Assembly: GCA_030447315.1 (NCBI GenBank)
Contig: JAUJPD010000005.1
Location: 32,481 to 65,743 of the forward strand
DNA from: Actinomycetota bacterium
GTDB taxonomy: Bacteria; Actinomycetota; CADDZG01; WHSQ01
Length of the DNA stretch: 33,263 nt
Reading direction: 5' to 3'
Each line of letters opens with the position of its first letter. Positions within the stretch are counted from its first letter, which is position 1. Below, piece by piece: positions 1 through 8,372 of the stretch. The notes beneath the pieces were generated by a model. That model had not been told where the DNA came from and did no database searches. It saw only the letters and a list, made by a program, of their open reading frames with translations. A program made the position numbers and the translations under genes.

Positions 1-1624
1 GGCCTTCGAGCGTTCGGTCCCCCCGCGGGTGCGCGTCAAGGTCGGCTCACCACAGTGTCCGGCCGGCGCGACGGCGGCCCCTCTGACGAGGGAGTTACAG
101 GGCGGTTCCGAGCTCGTGGCCGCGATCGCGGGGGGTGCCGCGGGCGCGTGGTGTGTGAGGCCGCTCGCGTCCCGATCCAGGGGCGGCCTCATCGCGGAGC
201 TGACGGCGGCGGCGGGCGCCGCGACGGGAGCCACACTGGTCGCGGTGCCGGAGGTCAGCTACGGCTCGCGGGTGCTCGACGAGGTCAGCGCGGCACACCC
301 GTCGCTCGTGCGGGTGGACAGCTCGACCGACGACATGGAGCGATCGGCGGCGTGGGCCCGCATGGCGGCAGGCCACGGCCTGGCGGCAGGGGGGCGGGCG
401 GTGATGTTCGCCCCCGCGCCGGCCCTGCGCTTGATCGTGGTGGACGAGGAGCACGACTCGGTCTACAAGGAAGACAGGGCTCCCCGCTACGACGCCCGCC
501 GGGTTGCTTTGGAGCGGGCCCGGCTGCAGGGAGCCATCTGCGTCTTCATCAGCTCCACCCCGTCACTCGAGACGGGGGCCGCCGCGCGCCCCGGAGGGCC
601 GCTGCGCTCGGTCACACCGGAGCGCGCCCGGGCCCGGTCCGAGCGCCCGCTGGTCGAGCTGGTGGAGCCAGACCCAGACGAGGGTCTGTCACCCGAGTTG
701 CACGCGCGCGCCCGCGACACCCTGCGCGCCGGCCGCTCGGTCGCGCTTCTGGCTCCGGTGGCGGGCTACGCCCGAACCCTGTGGTGCGCCGCGTGCCGGC
801 GTTCGCTGCGCTGTCCACGCTGCGAGGCAGGTCTCTCCTCGGGGCGCACCTCGCGCGCCCTCCACTGCCGCCGCTGTGGTCTGAGCACTCCGCCCCCGGC
901 CACGTGTCCCTCTTGTGGGGCGAACGACTTCCGGCACCTGGGACGAGGCTCCGAGCGCTATGCAGAGCAGCTGGCCAAGGCGTTCCCGCGGGTTTCTGTG
1001 GTCCACATGGATCGTTCGGCCGCCGCCGCCGGTGACCGGTCGTGGCAGGGGGCCGGGATCTACGTGACCACCCGGTTCGGGACCAAGCTCGAGCTACGCC
1101 CAGAGGTGGGCCTGGTGGGAGTGATCGACGGCGACGCCCTGACCCGGCGACCGGATTTCCGGGCGGCCGAGCAAGCCCACCAGATCCTGGTCGAGATGGC
1201 GGAGTGGGCCGGGCCCGGCGCCGCCGGCGGTCGGCTCGTGATCCAGACCCGGGATCCGGGCCATCATGCGATCCAAGCCGTGGTGCGGGGTGACTACGAC
1301 TTCTTCTTGCAGCGTGAGCTGGAGCAACGGCAAGAGCTCGCCTACCCCCCCTTCTCGGAGCTCGTCAAGGTCTCGGCCGCCGGGGGCTCGATCGCTCCAC
1401 TGCTGGACGAGGTCGCGGCAGTGGCGCGCTCGTGCGGGGCGCGGGTGCTGGGTCCGATAGAAGCTCCCTTCCCGGCGGGAGGCCGCGACGCACGCTCGTC
1501 AGAGGTTGGCATGCAGCTATTGCTCAAGTGTCCGTCGGCGCAGTCGGTGGCCGAGGGCCTGCGAGATATCCTGCCCCGCGTCCCCCGCGGGTCCAGGTTG
1601 CGGATCGACGTCGACCCCCGCTAG
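1..1624 (+). CDS. priA: Primosomal protein N' (PriA), 3' part, helicase-degenerate type
   Basis: PriA restarts stalled replication forks by loading the replicative helicase. The frame is open to the window edge (codons in phase from base 2), so the N-terminus lies upstream; GTG 29 is probably not the true start. Seen: a DEEH box (VVDEEHDSVYKED, about 147 codons in), eight cysteines in four CxxC-like pairs forming the zinc-binding insertion (about 776-925), a GRGSER motif just after it, and the PriA C-terminal block with DYDFF and YPPFSEL. Where other PriA proteins carry the Walker A loop (GxTGSGKTE) this one reads RPLASRSRG, so ATP binding is probably lost. That is known for actinobacterial PriA, which is thought to act as a structural loader rather than a helicase. 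It is followed by def and fmt, a classic order. Family call is firm; full length is unknown. Confidence 0.9.
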   Translation, partial: AFERSVPPRVRVKVGSPQCPAGATAAPLTRELQGGSELVAAIAGGAAGAWCVRPLASRSRGGLIAELTAAAGAATGATLVAVPEVSYGSRVLDEVSAAHPSLVRVDSSTDDMERSAAWARMAAGHGLAAGGRAVMFAPAPALRLIVVDEEHDSVYKEDRAPRYDARRVALERARLQGAICVFISSTPSLETGAAARPGGPLRSVTPERARARSERPLVELVEPDPDEGLSPELHARARDTLRAGRSVALLAPVAGYARTLWCAACRRSLRCPRCEAGLSSGRTSRALHCRRCGLSTPPPATCPSCGANDFRHLGRGSERYAEQLAKAFPRVSVVHMDRSAAAAGDRSWQGAGIYVTTRFGTKLELRPEVGLVGVIDGDALTRRPDFRAAEQAHQILVEMAEWAGPGAAGGRLVIQTRDPGHHAIQAVVRGDYDFFLQRELEQRQELAYPPFSELVKVSAAGGSIAPLLDEVAAVARSCGARVLGPIEAPFPAGGRDARSSEVGMQLLLKCPSAQSVAEGLRDILPRVPRGSRLRIDVDPR

Positions 1625-1646
1625 GCGCGCGAACAAGAGGAGATCG

Positions 1647-2183
1647 ATGTCGGTTCTTCCGATCAGAAGGTTCGGTGACCCTGCTCTTCGTCAGCGCGCA
1701 TCCGAAACCGAACAGGTGACCGAGATCCACCGCCGTCTGATCGAGGACATGATCGAGACGATGCGTCAGGCGCCCGGCGTCGGGCTGGCGGGGCCCCAGG
1801 TCGGGGTCCTCGAGCGGATCTTCGTGTGGGAGGTAGACGAACGGCACGGCGCGGTGGTGAACCCCGTGATCGTGGAGCGCTCGGCGGAGACGGTCGAAGA
1901 GGAAGAGGGCTGTCTCTCCTTGCCGGGTCTGTACTACCCCGTGGAGCGTTCGGTGCGGGTGGTGGTGGAGGGCCGGGACCAAGACGGTGCCCCACTGCGT
2001 CTGGAGGCGCACGATCTGCTCGCCCGGGTGTGTCAGCACGAGATAGATCACCTCGACGGGGTGTTGTTCATCGACCACCTCCGCGAAGATCTTCGCAAGG
2101 AGGCGCTCGGACGGCTGCGAGATGAAGCTCTCGGCATCCCCGCGACGGTGCCCCAGCAACCACCCCCCGAGGAAACGTTCTGA
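1647..2183 (+). CDS. def: Peptide deformylase
   Basis: Removes the N-formyl group from the initiator methionine of new proteins, using a bound metal ion. The 178-residue protein has all three family motifs: GVGLAGPQVG (motif 1), EGCLSLP (motif 2, metal-ligand Cys) and QHEIDHLDG (motif 3, two metal-ligand His and the catalytic Glu). The reading frame is open further upstream, but ATG 1647 is chosen because it follows a purine-rich AAGAGGAG at 1635-1642 and gives the usual N-terminus MSVLPIRRFGDPALR. It lies 22 bases after priA and its stop overlaps the proposed start of fmt, which makes the formyl group that this enzyme removes. The tail after motif 3 is about 40 residues, ordinary for the family. 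Confidence 0.96.
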   Translation: MSVLPIRRFGDPALRQRASETEQVTEIHRRLIEDMIETMRQAPGVGLAGPQVGVLERIFVWEVDERHGAVVNPVIVERSAETVEEEEGCLSLPGLYYPVERSVRVVVEGRDQDGAPLRLEAHDLLARVCQHEIDHLDGVLFIDHLREDLRKEALGRLRDEALGIPATVPQQPPPEETF

Positions 2184-3097
2184 GAACGGTTTTCTTCGGC
2201 ACCCCGGAGTGGGCGGTGCCGAGCCTGGAGCGCTTGCTCGGCGATGACATCGAGGTGGCGGCGGTAGTCACCAATCCGGACCGTCCGGCAGGGCGCGGGA
2301 TGCAGGTCAAGCCGTCGCCCGTGAAGCAACGGGCTCTCGCCGCCGGTGTCGAGGTGTTGCAGCCGGACAAAGCGCGAGATCCGGGGCTGCAGCGGCGTCT
2401 CATGGAGCTCGCCCCCGACGTAGCGGTCGTGGTGGCGTACGGCAGCATCCTTCCGCTGTCTCTGCTCGAGGTGCCTCGGCGCGGCTTCGTCAACGTCCAT
2501 TTCTCGCTGTTGCCGCGCTATCGAGGCGCGGCCCCCGTGCAACGCGCGGTGATGGAAGGACAAGCCGAGACGGGCGTCTCCATCATGGTTCTCACCGAGG
2601 GCATGGACGAGGGCCCGGTGCTGGCGCGCCGAGCGACGGTCATCGGCGACGACGACACCGCGGGAAGCGTCGGGACCAGGCTTGCGGTGCAGGGGGCCGA
2701 GCTTCTCGTCGAGTCGCTCGAACCGTACGTCTCGGGAACGCTGCAGCCGGAGCCGCAGGACGACCGGGAGGCGACCTACGCTCCCAAGATCACCCCCGAC
2801 GAGGCACGGATCGACTGGACGATGGCGGCACGGCGCGTGCGCGATCACGTCAGGGGGCTGGACCCCGCGCCGGGCGCGTGGACGACGTTGACGGGGTCGC
2901 GTCTCAAGGTCTGGAGGGTCGAGCCGGTCGCGTCAGACCTTGCCCCAGGAGAGCTGACCGCGGCCGGGAGCCTGATCGCAGGCACCGGGGCGGGGGCGCT
3001 GGAGCTGGTCGAGGTCCAGATGCAGGGCAAGCGCAGGATGAGTGGCCGCGAGCTGGCGCGCGGCCTCAGATTCGCCTCCGCGACCCACTTCGGGTAG
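2180..3097 (+). CDS. fmt: Methionyl-tRNA formyltransferase, probable CTG start
   Basis: Transfers a formyl group from 10-formyltetrahydrofolate to Met-tRNAfMet, giving the initiator tRNA. The 305-residue product shows the formyltransferase core: N-terminal FFGTPEWAVPSL, the active-site and folate region NVHFSLLPRYRGAAPVQ, and GMDEGPVL, then a C-terminal tRNA-binding domain. The first standard start in frame, GTG 2216, would delete the first beta strand and the conserved GTPEWA loop. CTG 2180 overlaps the def stop (CTGA), sits 7 bases after GAGG (2169-2172), and gives (M)RTVFFGTPEWAVPSL, matching the family N-terminus almost exactly, so it is preferred here. This implies translational coupling to def. 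The rsmB gene that often follows fmt in actinobacteria is absent; rpe comes next. Confidence 0.93.
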   Translation: MRTVFFGTPEWAVPSLERLLGDDIEVAAVVTNPDRPAGRGMQVKPSPVKQRALAAGVEVLQPDKARDPGLQRRLMELAPDVAVVVAYGSILPLSLLEVPRRGFVNVHFSLLPRYRGAAPVQRAVMEGQAETGVSIMVLTEGMDEGPVLARRATVIGDDDTAGSVGTRLAVQGAELLVESLEPYVSGTLQPEPQDDREATYAPKITPDEARIDWTMAARRVRDHVRGLDPAPGAWTTLTGSRLKVWRVEPVASDLAPGELTAAGSLIAGTGAGALELVEVQMQGKRRMSGRELARGLRFASATHFG

Positions 3098-3108
3098 ACA
3101 CTGGGCTC

Positions 3109-3789
3109 GTGGGCCACCTGTCGCTGTCGCCGTCGATCCTGACCGCCGACTTCGCCCGATTAGGAGAAGAGGTTCGCTCGGTTGCCGGCTTCGTCGATTG
3201 GTTCCATCTCGACGTGATGGACGGTCACTACGTGCCGAACCTGACCTTCGGCCCCTCGACCGTGGCCGCGGTCGCAGGCTCATGTGACGTGCCTCTTCAC
3301 GTCCACCTGATGATCGAGGACCCGATGAAGTACGCGCGGGTGTTCGTCGAGGCCGGCGCCCGACGCATCTCTTTCCATCCCGAGGTGGTGCCCGACGCGG
3401 GTGAGGTGATCGACCACATAAGGGCACTGGGAGCGGGGGCCGGGATGGCCGTTCATCCCGATGTGGAGGTCGAGGTGGTGGTGCCGCACCTAGATGTCTT
3501 GGACCTAGTCCTTATGATGACGGTAAGGCCTGGTTTCGGTGGACAGGCCTTCCTCCACGAGGTGGTGCCGAAGATCCGCCGAGCCCGACAGCTACTCACG
3601 AACAGCAATCGAGCTGCCGATATAGAGGTTGACGGAGGCGTCAACCTGTCGACCGTCGATGAGGCCGTGGGGGCAGGAGCGAACATGGTCGTGGCCGGAA
3701 GTGCTGTGTTCGACGGTGTCGATCCGGCGGCCGCGGCGGAACGCATGAGAGAAAGGTTGGATCTGTTGGAGCGTGGGGGGCGCGTATGA
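3109..3789 (+). CDS. rpe: Ribulose-phosphate 3-epimerase
   Basis: Interconverts ribulose 5-phosphate and xylulose 5-phosphate in the pentose phosphate pathway; ribulose 5-phosphate is also the substrate of the RibB half of RibBA encoded downstream. The 226-residue TIM-barrel protein shows SPSILTADF near the N-terminus, HLDVMDGHYVPN with a catalytic Asp, HLMI, TVRPGFGGQ and the second catalytic Asp in EVDGGVN. The frame is open upstream into fmt, but GTG 3109 gives the normal length and N-terminus and lies 11 bases after the fmt stop; no strong ribosome-binding site is visible. Its stop shares the ATGA at 3786-3789 with the next gene, so the two are translationally coupled. Confidence 0.95.
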   Translation: MGHLSLSPSILTADFARLGEEVRSVAGFVDWFHLDVMDGHYVPNLTFGPSTVAAVAGSCDVPLHVHLMIEDPMKYARVFVEAGARRISFHPEVVPDAGEVIDHIRALGAGAGMAVHPDVEVEVVVPHLDVLDLVLMMTVRPGFGGQAFLHEVVPKIRRARQLLTNSNRAADIEVDGGVNLSTVDEAVGAGANMVVAGSAVFDGVDPAAAAERMRERLDLLERGGRV

Positions 3790-4841
3790 GCGACATGCCG
3801 GACACGATCTTGATCGCCGACGATGATGACGACATCGTCAGGTTCGTCGAGGTCAACCTTCGTCTCGAGGGCTTCGAGGTGCTGACCGCCTTCGATGGCG
3901 AGCAGGCCCTGCACCAGGCCTATGACCAGAGCCCGGATCTCATCCTGCTGGACGTGATGATGCCGAAGGTCGACGGGTTCGAGGTCTGCCAGCGACTCCG
4001 CTCCGACGGTCGGACGAAGAACATCTCGATCATCATGCTGACCGCGAAGTCGCTGTCGGCTGACAAGGTCGTGGGGCTCACGGCCGGGGCCGACGACTAC
4101 ATGATCAAACCGTTCGATCCGATCGAGCTGGTCGCGCGAGTGAAGTCGGCGCTGCGCCGCGCCAGAGAGATGCGGGCGGTGAACCCTCTGACCCAGCTTC
4201 CCGGCAACGTCCAGATCCAAGAGGAAGTCACGCGGAAGGTCCACGCGGGCGAACCGTTCGCCGTCATGTACATCGACATCGATGACTTCAAGGCCTTCAA
4301 CGACTACTACGGGTTCCTGCGAGGCGACGAGGCGCTCAAGCTTCTGGCTCGTTGCGCCGTCGAGACGATCGAGCAATATGGGGGATCCGATCCCTTCCTC
4401 GGGCATATCGGCGGTGACGACTTCGTCGCGGTGGTCTCGGCCGACCTGGCCGAGAAAGCCGCTACCGCGCTCATCGAGACCTGGGACCGCGAGGTGGTAC
4501 GGCTCTACGACCCGGCCGACTTCGCCAACGGTTACATCGACGTCGTCGATCGCCGCAAGGAGATGCACCGCTACGGGATCGCGGCCGTATCGATCGGGAT
4601 CGCGTCCAACGTGCATCGCCCCATAACGAGCCACTGGGAGGCGTCGGAGATCGCGAGCGAGATGAAGCAGTTCGCCAAACGGGAGCGGGGGTCCGGCTTC
4701 GCGATGGACCGCCGGACCCAGGAAAGTCGCCCCCCTCTGCCTCACGAGCCCGCCGATCCGTACGAGCCGGCCCCCTCTCACGGGGCCCCGCGTCCTCACC
4801 AGGACGCTGTGCTCCACGCTCCGCCGCCGCCCGGCCCCTAG
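3786..4841 (+). CDS. Response regulator with GGDEF-type (GGDDF) output domain
   Basis: A 351-residue cytoplasmic signalling protein. Residues 5-125 form a receiver domain with the acidic pocket ADDDDD, phospho-acceptor D56 in LLDVMMPK, the switch Thr of MLTAK and K108 in MIKPF. Residues about 135-320 resemble a GGDEF diguanylate cyclase domain: MYIDIDDFKAFND carries the metal-binding Asp, RGDEAL follows, and the signature is GGDDF (209-213) instead of GGDEF or GGEEF. No RxxD inhibitory site precedes it. The last 50 or so residues are Pro/His-rich and look disordered. It overlaps rpe by 4 bases and precedes ribD, so it is inserted into a carbon and flavin operon. Cyclase activity is possible but not certain with GGDDF. 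No kinase gene is adjacent; the sensorless kinase at 12589 is one candidate partner, which is speculation. Confidence 0.85.
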   Translation: MSDMPDTILIADDDDDIVRFVEVNLRLEGFEVLTAFDGEQALHQAYDQSPDLILLDVMMPKVDGFEVCQRLRSDGRTKNISIIMLTAKSLSADKVVGLTAGADDYMIKPFDPIELVARVKSALRRAREMRAVNPLTQLPGNVQIQEEVTRKVHAGEPFAVMYIDIDDFKAFNDYYGFLRGDEALKLLARCAVETIEQYGGSDPFLGHIGGDDFVAVVSADLAEKAATALIETWDREVVRLYDPADFANGYIDVVDRRKEMHRYGIAAVSIGIASNVHRPITSHWEASEIASEMKQFAKRERGSGFAMDRRTQESRPPLPHEPADPYEPAPSHGAPRPHQDAVLHAPPPPGP

Positions 4842-4849
4842 ACTTGACC

Positions 4850-4871
4850 GTCCGGCCGACCGCGGCCGGAC
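4850..4871 (+). other. Perfect 8-bp hairpin between the GGDEF regulator and ribD
   Basis: Arms GTCCGGCC (4850-4857) and GGCCGGAC (4864-4871) pair perfectly around a 6-base loop in the 98-base gap before ribD. There is no U-run after it, so it is not a standard terminator. No FMN riboswitch core was recognised in this gap. Confidence 0.4.
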
Positions 4872-4939
4872 CGGGGCCGGAGATTTCGGCTGCCGGGTTC
4901 GAGCGTCGGGTGGAGTCCTGGCGCGGGTCGGAGGAGCTA

Positions 4940-6025
4940 GTGGCCGTCAACGAAGCTACGGATGAGGCCTTCATGGCGAGGGCTCTCGAGCTGGCGCGCT
5001 CGGCTCCCTTCACCTCGCCCAATCCCCGGGTGGGCGCCGTCGTCGTTAGGAACGGCGTGATCCTCTCCGAGGGGGCACATCGGGGGGCGGGCAGCCCTCA
5101 TGCCGAAGTGCTGGCGCTGGACGGCATCGACGCCGCGGGGGCCACCCTGTACGTGAACCTGGAGCCCTGCAGCCATCACGGGCGCACGCCGCCCTGCGCC
5201 CCCGCGGTGGCCGCGGCCGGTGTGGAGCGGGTCGTGGTAGCCACCGCGGACCCCGATGAGCGGGTGAGTGGCGCGGGGATCGCCCATCTCCGGCGGCAGG
5301 GAATCGAGCTGACCCTGGGTGTTCTGGAAAGGGAGGCGGAGTGGCTGAATGCGGCCTTTCTTCACCATCGCAGGACCGCGCGTTCGTATCTGAGTCTCAA
5401 GCTCGCCCTCACGATGGATGGCCGCCTCGGCGCGGCGGACGGCTCTTCTCGATGGATCACCGGTGACGAGACCCGGCGCTGGGTGCATCGACGGCGCCTG
5501 GAGGTCGACGCCGTGCTGATCGGGAGCGGGACGGTGCTCGCCGACGATCCTGCACTGACCGTCAGAGACGTCGTGGCCCCGCGACAACCCACCGCGATCG
5601 TGATCGACGGCAGGGGCCGGGTCGCCCCGAGCGCTCGCATCTTCTCTCGTGGGGACGTGATCATGGTGACGGCGATGGAAACACCTCATGAGCGACAGGT
5701 GGGGTGGAAAGAGGCGGGGGCCGAGGTCCTCGTGCTGGGATCGTCCCCCGACGGTGTGGACCTCGACGCCGTGGTGGTCGAGGCGGGCCGGCGAGGCATG
5801 ATCGAGATCCTGTGTGAAGGCGGCGGCCGTCTTGCTACGGAGTTGATCCGACGCCGGCTGGTCGACCGGATGGAGCTCCACTTCGGGGCGAAGATGACGG
5901 GGGCGGCGGGACCCGGTATCGGTGACCTGGGCGTGACCACGATGGCAGACGCGATCGGTTTCGAACTGATCGACGCCCGCCCCTCCGGCCACGACATCAT
6001 CGCGACCTACGTCAGAGGAGCCTGA
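4940..6025 (+). CDS. ribD: Bifunctional riboflavin deaminase/reductase RibD
   Basis: Performs steps two and three of riboflavin synthesis: deamination of diaminohydroxyphosphoribosylaminopyrimidine, then NADPH-dependent reduction of the ribosyl chain. Seen in the 361-residue product: an N-terminal cytidine-deaminase-like domain with zinc and catalytic residues in SPHAEVLAL (H54, E56) and [11 protein letters not shown] (C77, C86), followed from about residue 150 by the reductase domain with [38 protein letters not shown] and LCEGGGRLA. The open frame reaches back to TTG 4844, but GTG 4940 behind GGAGGAG (4930-4936) gives the normal RibD length; ATG 4974 is a shorter option. It is the first of four contiguous riboflavin genes, and the next start follows its stop directly. 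Confidence 0.95.
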   Translation: MAVNEATDEAFMARALELARSAPFTSPNPRVGAVVVRNGVILSEGAHRGAGSPHAEVLALDGIDAAGATLYVNLEPCSHHGRTPPCAPAVAAAGVERVVVATADPDERVSGAGIAHLRRQGIELTLGVLEREAEWLNAAFLHHRRTARSYLSLKLALTMDGRLGAADGSSRWITGDETRRWVHRRRLEVDAVLIGSGTVLADDPALTVRDVVAPRQPTAIVIDGRGRVAPSARIFSRGDVIMVTAMETPHERQVGWKEAGAEVLVLGSSPDGVDLDAVVVEAGRRGMIEILCEGGGRLATELIRRRLVDRMELHFGAKMTGAAGPGIGDLGVTTMADAIGFELIDARPSGHDIIATYVRGA

Positions 6026-6619
6026 GTGTTCACGGGGATAGTGGTCGAGAGAGGTTCGATCAAGAGAGCGAAGGAGCGCGGAGGGCTTCTCGATCTCGAG
6101 GTGACCGCTCCTTCTATCGCGAAGGATCTGAAGCCCGGCGAGTCGGTGGCCCTCAACGGCGTCTGCCTCACCGCGGTCGAGACCCGCCGGCGCACCTTCC
6201 GCACCCAGGCGATGGACGAGACCCTGGCTCGCAGCACTTTGGGATCGCTCGTGCGGGGCAGCAACGTGAACCTCGAGCTCGCCGCCCGGCTCAGCGACCG
6301 GCTGGGTGGGCATCTGGTGCAAGGTCACGTCGATGGTGTCGCCCGGGTCCTGCGCATCGAGGATCAAGAGGGTGCTCGCCGGGTGTGGCTGGCGATGACG
6401 CCCGACCTGCTTCGCTACCTGGTCGACAAGGGATCCGTCACCCTCGATGGGGTGTCTCTGACGGTCGTCGAAGTCGGGCGTACGTCGTTCCAGGTCGCGT
6501 TGATCCCACACACCCTGGCGGCAACGACACTGGGTTCCCTGGAGCCGGGTTCAGAGGTCAACGTCGAGGTGGACGTCGTTGCCAAGTACGTCGAGCGGCT
6601 GGTGGGAGGACAAAGATGA
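6026..6619 (+). CDS. ribE: Riboflavin synthase, alpha subunit
   Basis: Dismutates two molecules of 6,7-dimethyl-8-ribityllumazine to riboflavin and a pyrimidinedione that is recycled by RibH. The 197-residue protein has the two tandem lumazine-binding barrels of the family: the first starts with [12 protein letters not shown] and contains LNGVCLTAV, the second carries [13 protein letters not shown] and [12 protein letters not shown]. Start GTG 6026 immediately follows the ribD stop and is preceded by AGAGGAG (6014-6020). Its stop overlaps the ribBA start (ATGA, 6616-6619), so the enzymes are probably translated as a coupled set. Length and motifs are normal. Confidence 0.96.
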   Translation: MFTGIVVERGSIKRAKERGGLLDLEVTAPSIAKDLKPGESVALNGVCLTAVETRRRTFRTQAMDETLARSTLGSLVRGSNVNLELAARLSDRLGGHLVQGHVDGVARVLRIEDQEGARRVWLAMTPDLLRYLVDKGSVTLDGVSLTVVEVGRTSFQVALIPHTLAATTLGSLEPGSEVNVEVDVVAKYVERLVGGQR

Positions 6620-7881
6620 CGCTGGCGACCATCGAGGAGGCGATCGCCCAGATAGGTGCGGGACGCATGGTCATCGTCGTCGACGATGAGGACCGGGAGA
6701 ACGAGGGTGACATCGTCGTGGCGGCCGAGAAGCTCACCGCGGATCACATCAGCTTCATCGTCCGCTACTGCTCGGGGATCGTCTGCGTACCCATGGAGGG
6801 TCGCCGCCTCGAGGAGCTGAACCTACCGCTCATGATCTCGCAGAACTCCGAGTCGATGGGAACCGCGTTCACCGTCAGCGTGGATGCCCGCCACAACACC
6901 TCCACGGGGATCTCGGCCGCAGACCGAGCCGCGACCGTGCGGGCCCTGTTGGACCCCGCGACCAAACCATGGGACCTCGCGCGGCCGGGACACGTGTTCC
7001 CGTTGCGGTACGCCGACGGCGGAGTGCTCAGGCGCGCCGGCCACACCGAGGCCTCGGTCGACCTGGCGCGATTGGCCGGCCTCTACCCGGCGGGGGTGCT
7101 GTGCGAGGTGGTGAACGAGGACGGGACCATGGCCCGCATGCCCGACCTGCAGCGATTCGCCGAGGAACATGGGTTGTTGATCGTTTCGATCGCGGACCTG
7201 ATCGCGTATCGCCGCCACCGCGAGAAGCTCGTACAACGTCGGACGGAGGCCCGCATCCCGACCGCATTCGGCAGCTTCAACGCGGTCGCGTACGAGTCGC
7301 ATGACGGCCGCACCCATGTGGCGTTGGTCAAGGGGGACCCGGCCGGCAAACACGGCGTTCTGGTCCGGGTTCACTCGGAGTGCTTCACGGGAGACGTTCT
7401 CGGCAGCATCCGGTGTGACTGTGGCATCCAGCTCAATGAAGCCATGCGAAAGATCGAACAAGAAGGCGAAGGCGTCGTCGTCTACATCCGGGGGCACGAG
7501 GGCCGGGGGATAGGGCTCAGGCATAAGCTCGAGGCCTACGCGCTCCAGGACGGCGGTCTCGACACGGTCGAGGCCAATCTCGAGCTCGGCTTCGGCGCCG
7601 ACACCCGCGACTATGGAGTGGGAGCGCAGATACTGGTCGATCTCGGGATCTCGACCATGAGGCTTCTGACGAACAACCCGACGAAGCGAGCGGGGCTGGA
7701 GGGATACGGGCTCGAGATCGTCGACCGGGTGCCGATCCAAAGCGAGCCAAATCCGGAGAACCTGAGATACCTGCAGACCAAGAGAGAGAAGCTCGGACAC
7801 ATCTTGGATTCGCTGGTGGCCACCACAGACATCGAACCGGAGCCGGAGACCCGAGCCCCCGACGGAGGAGACAGGACCTGA
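6616..7881 (+). CDS. ribBA: Bifunctional DHBP synthase / GTP cyclohydrolase II (RibBA)
   Basis: Makes both precursors of riboflavin: the N-terminal half converts ribulose 5-phosphate to 3,4-dihydroxy-2-butanone 4-phosphate, and the C-terminal half opens GTP to start the pyrimidine branch. In the 421-residue product the RibB half (about 1-205) shows [26 protein letters not shown] and [14 protein letters not shown]; the RibA half (about 206-405) shows [18 protein letters not shown] with the three zinc cysteines, [10 protein letters not shown] and the [14 protein letters not shown] block. ATG 6616 follows GGGAGGA and overlaps the ribE stop; the upstream open frame lies inside ribE and is not used. 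The short acidic tail after residue 405 is probably disordered. Confidence 0.97.
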   Translation: MTLATIEEAIAQIGAGRMVIVVDDEDRENEGDIVVAAEKLTADHISFIVRYCSGIVCVPMEGRRLEELNLPLMISQNSESMGTAFTVSVDARHNTSTGISAADRAATVRALLDPATKPWDLARPGHVFPLRYADGGVLRRAGHTEASVDLARLAGLYPAGVLCEVVNEDGTMARMPDLQRFAEEHGLLIVSIADLIAYRRHREKLVQRRTEARIPTAFGSFNAVAYESHDGRTHVALVKGDPAGKHGVLVRVHSECFTGDVLGSIRCDCGIQLNEAMRKIEQEGEGVVVYIRGHEGRGIGLRHKLEAYALQDGGLDTVEANLELGFGADTRDYGVGAQILVDLGISTMRLLTNNPTKRAGLEGYGLEIVDRVPIQSEPNPENLRYLQTKREKLGHILDSLVATTDIEPEPETRAPDGGDRT

Positions 7882-8366
7882 TGACACAGATATACGAGGG
7901 TGGGTTCGATGGGCGCAACCTGCGGGTGGCCCTGGTCGCCGGGCGCTTCAACGAGACAGTTGTGAGACAGCTCGTCGAGGGAGCCATCGATTGCCTGACG
8001 CGTCACGCCGTCGCCGCGTCCGACATCTCCGTCGTGTGGGTGCCGGGCGCCTTCGAGATCCCCGTGACGGCGAAACGCATCGCATCCTCGGGCGAATTCG
8101 ATGCGATCGTGTGCTTAGGAGCCGTGATCCGTGGTGAGACGGCTCACTTTGACTACGTGGCCGGCCACGCCAGCAACGGGATCGGCGCGGTCGCGCTCGA
8201 GACCGGGCTGCCCATCACGAACGGCGTGCTGACCACCGAGAGCGTCGCGCAGGCGGCCGACCGGGCCGGCGGCAAGATGGGCAACAAGGGGTTCGAGGCC
8301 GCACTCGCGGCACTGGAGATGACCAACCTCTTCGCCGCCCTGCCGAAGCCCCCCGCGGACCTGTAG
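7881..8366 (+). CDS. ribH: 6,7-dimethyl-8-ribityllumazine synthase
   Basis: Condenses the products of the RibBA and RibD branches to the lumazine that riboflavin synthase uses; in other bacteria it forms pentamers or 60-mer capsids. The 161-residue protein has RVALVAGRFNE at the N-terminus, VPGAFEIPVTAKR, the signature GAVIRGETAHFDYV with the catalytic His, and LPITNGVLTTE. ATG 7881 shares one base with the ribBA stop. It completes a full ribD-ribE-ribBA-ribH set encoding riboflavin from GTP and ribulose 5-phosphate, apart from the phosphatase step. Confidence 0.97.
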   Translation: MTQIYEGGFDGRNLRVALVAGRFNETVVRQLVEGAIDCLTRHAVAASDISVVWVPGAFEIPVTAKRIASSGEFDAIVCLGAVIRGETAHFDYVAGHASNGIGAVALETGLPITNGVLTTESVAQAADRAGGKMGNKGFEAALAALEMTNLFAALPKPPADL

Positions 8367-8372
8367 AGCGCC

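Noticed and set aside
2216-3097. GTG 2216 as the fmt start
   Set aside because: It would remove the conserved N-terminal strand and GTPEWA loop; CTG 2180 with a spaced ribosome-binding site fits better.
3453-4817. Long minus-strand ORF (454 codons) opposite the rpe end and GGDEF regulator
   Set aside because: It mirrors two well-supported genes; the translation is His/Asp/Arg-rich with no family features, as expected of antisense frames in high-GC DNA.
4842-4939. FMN riboswitch upstream of ribD
   Set aside because: The conserved RFN core was not found; only a simple 8-bp hairpin without a T tract is present.
4937-6511. Minus-strand ORF of 524 codons opposite ribD and ribE
   Set aside because: Antisense shadow; the plus strand holds full catalytic motifs of both riboflavin enzymes.
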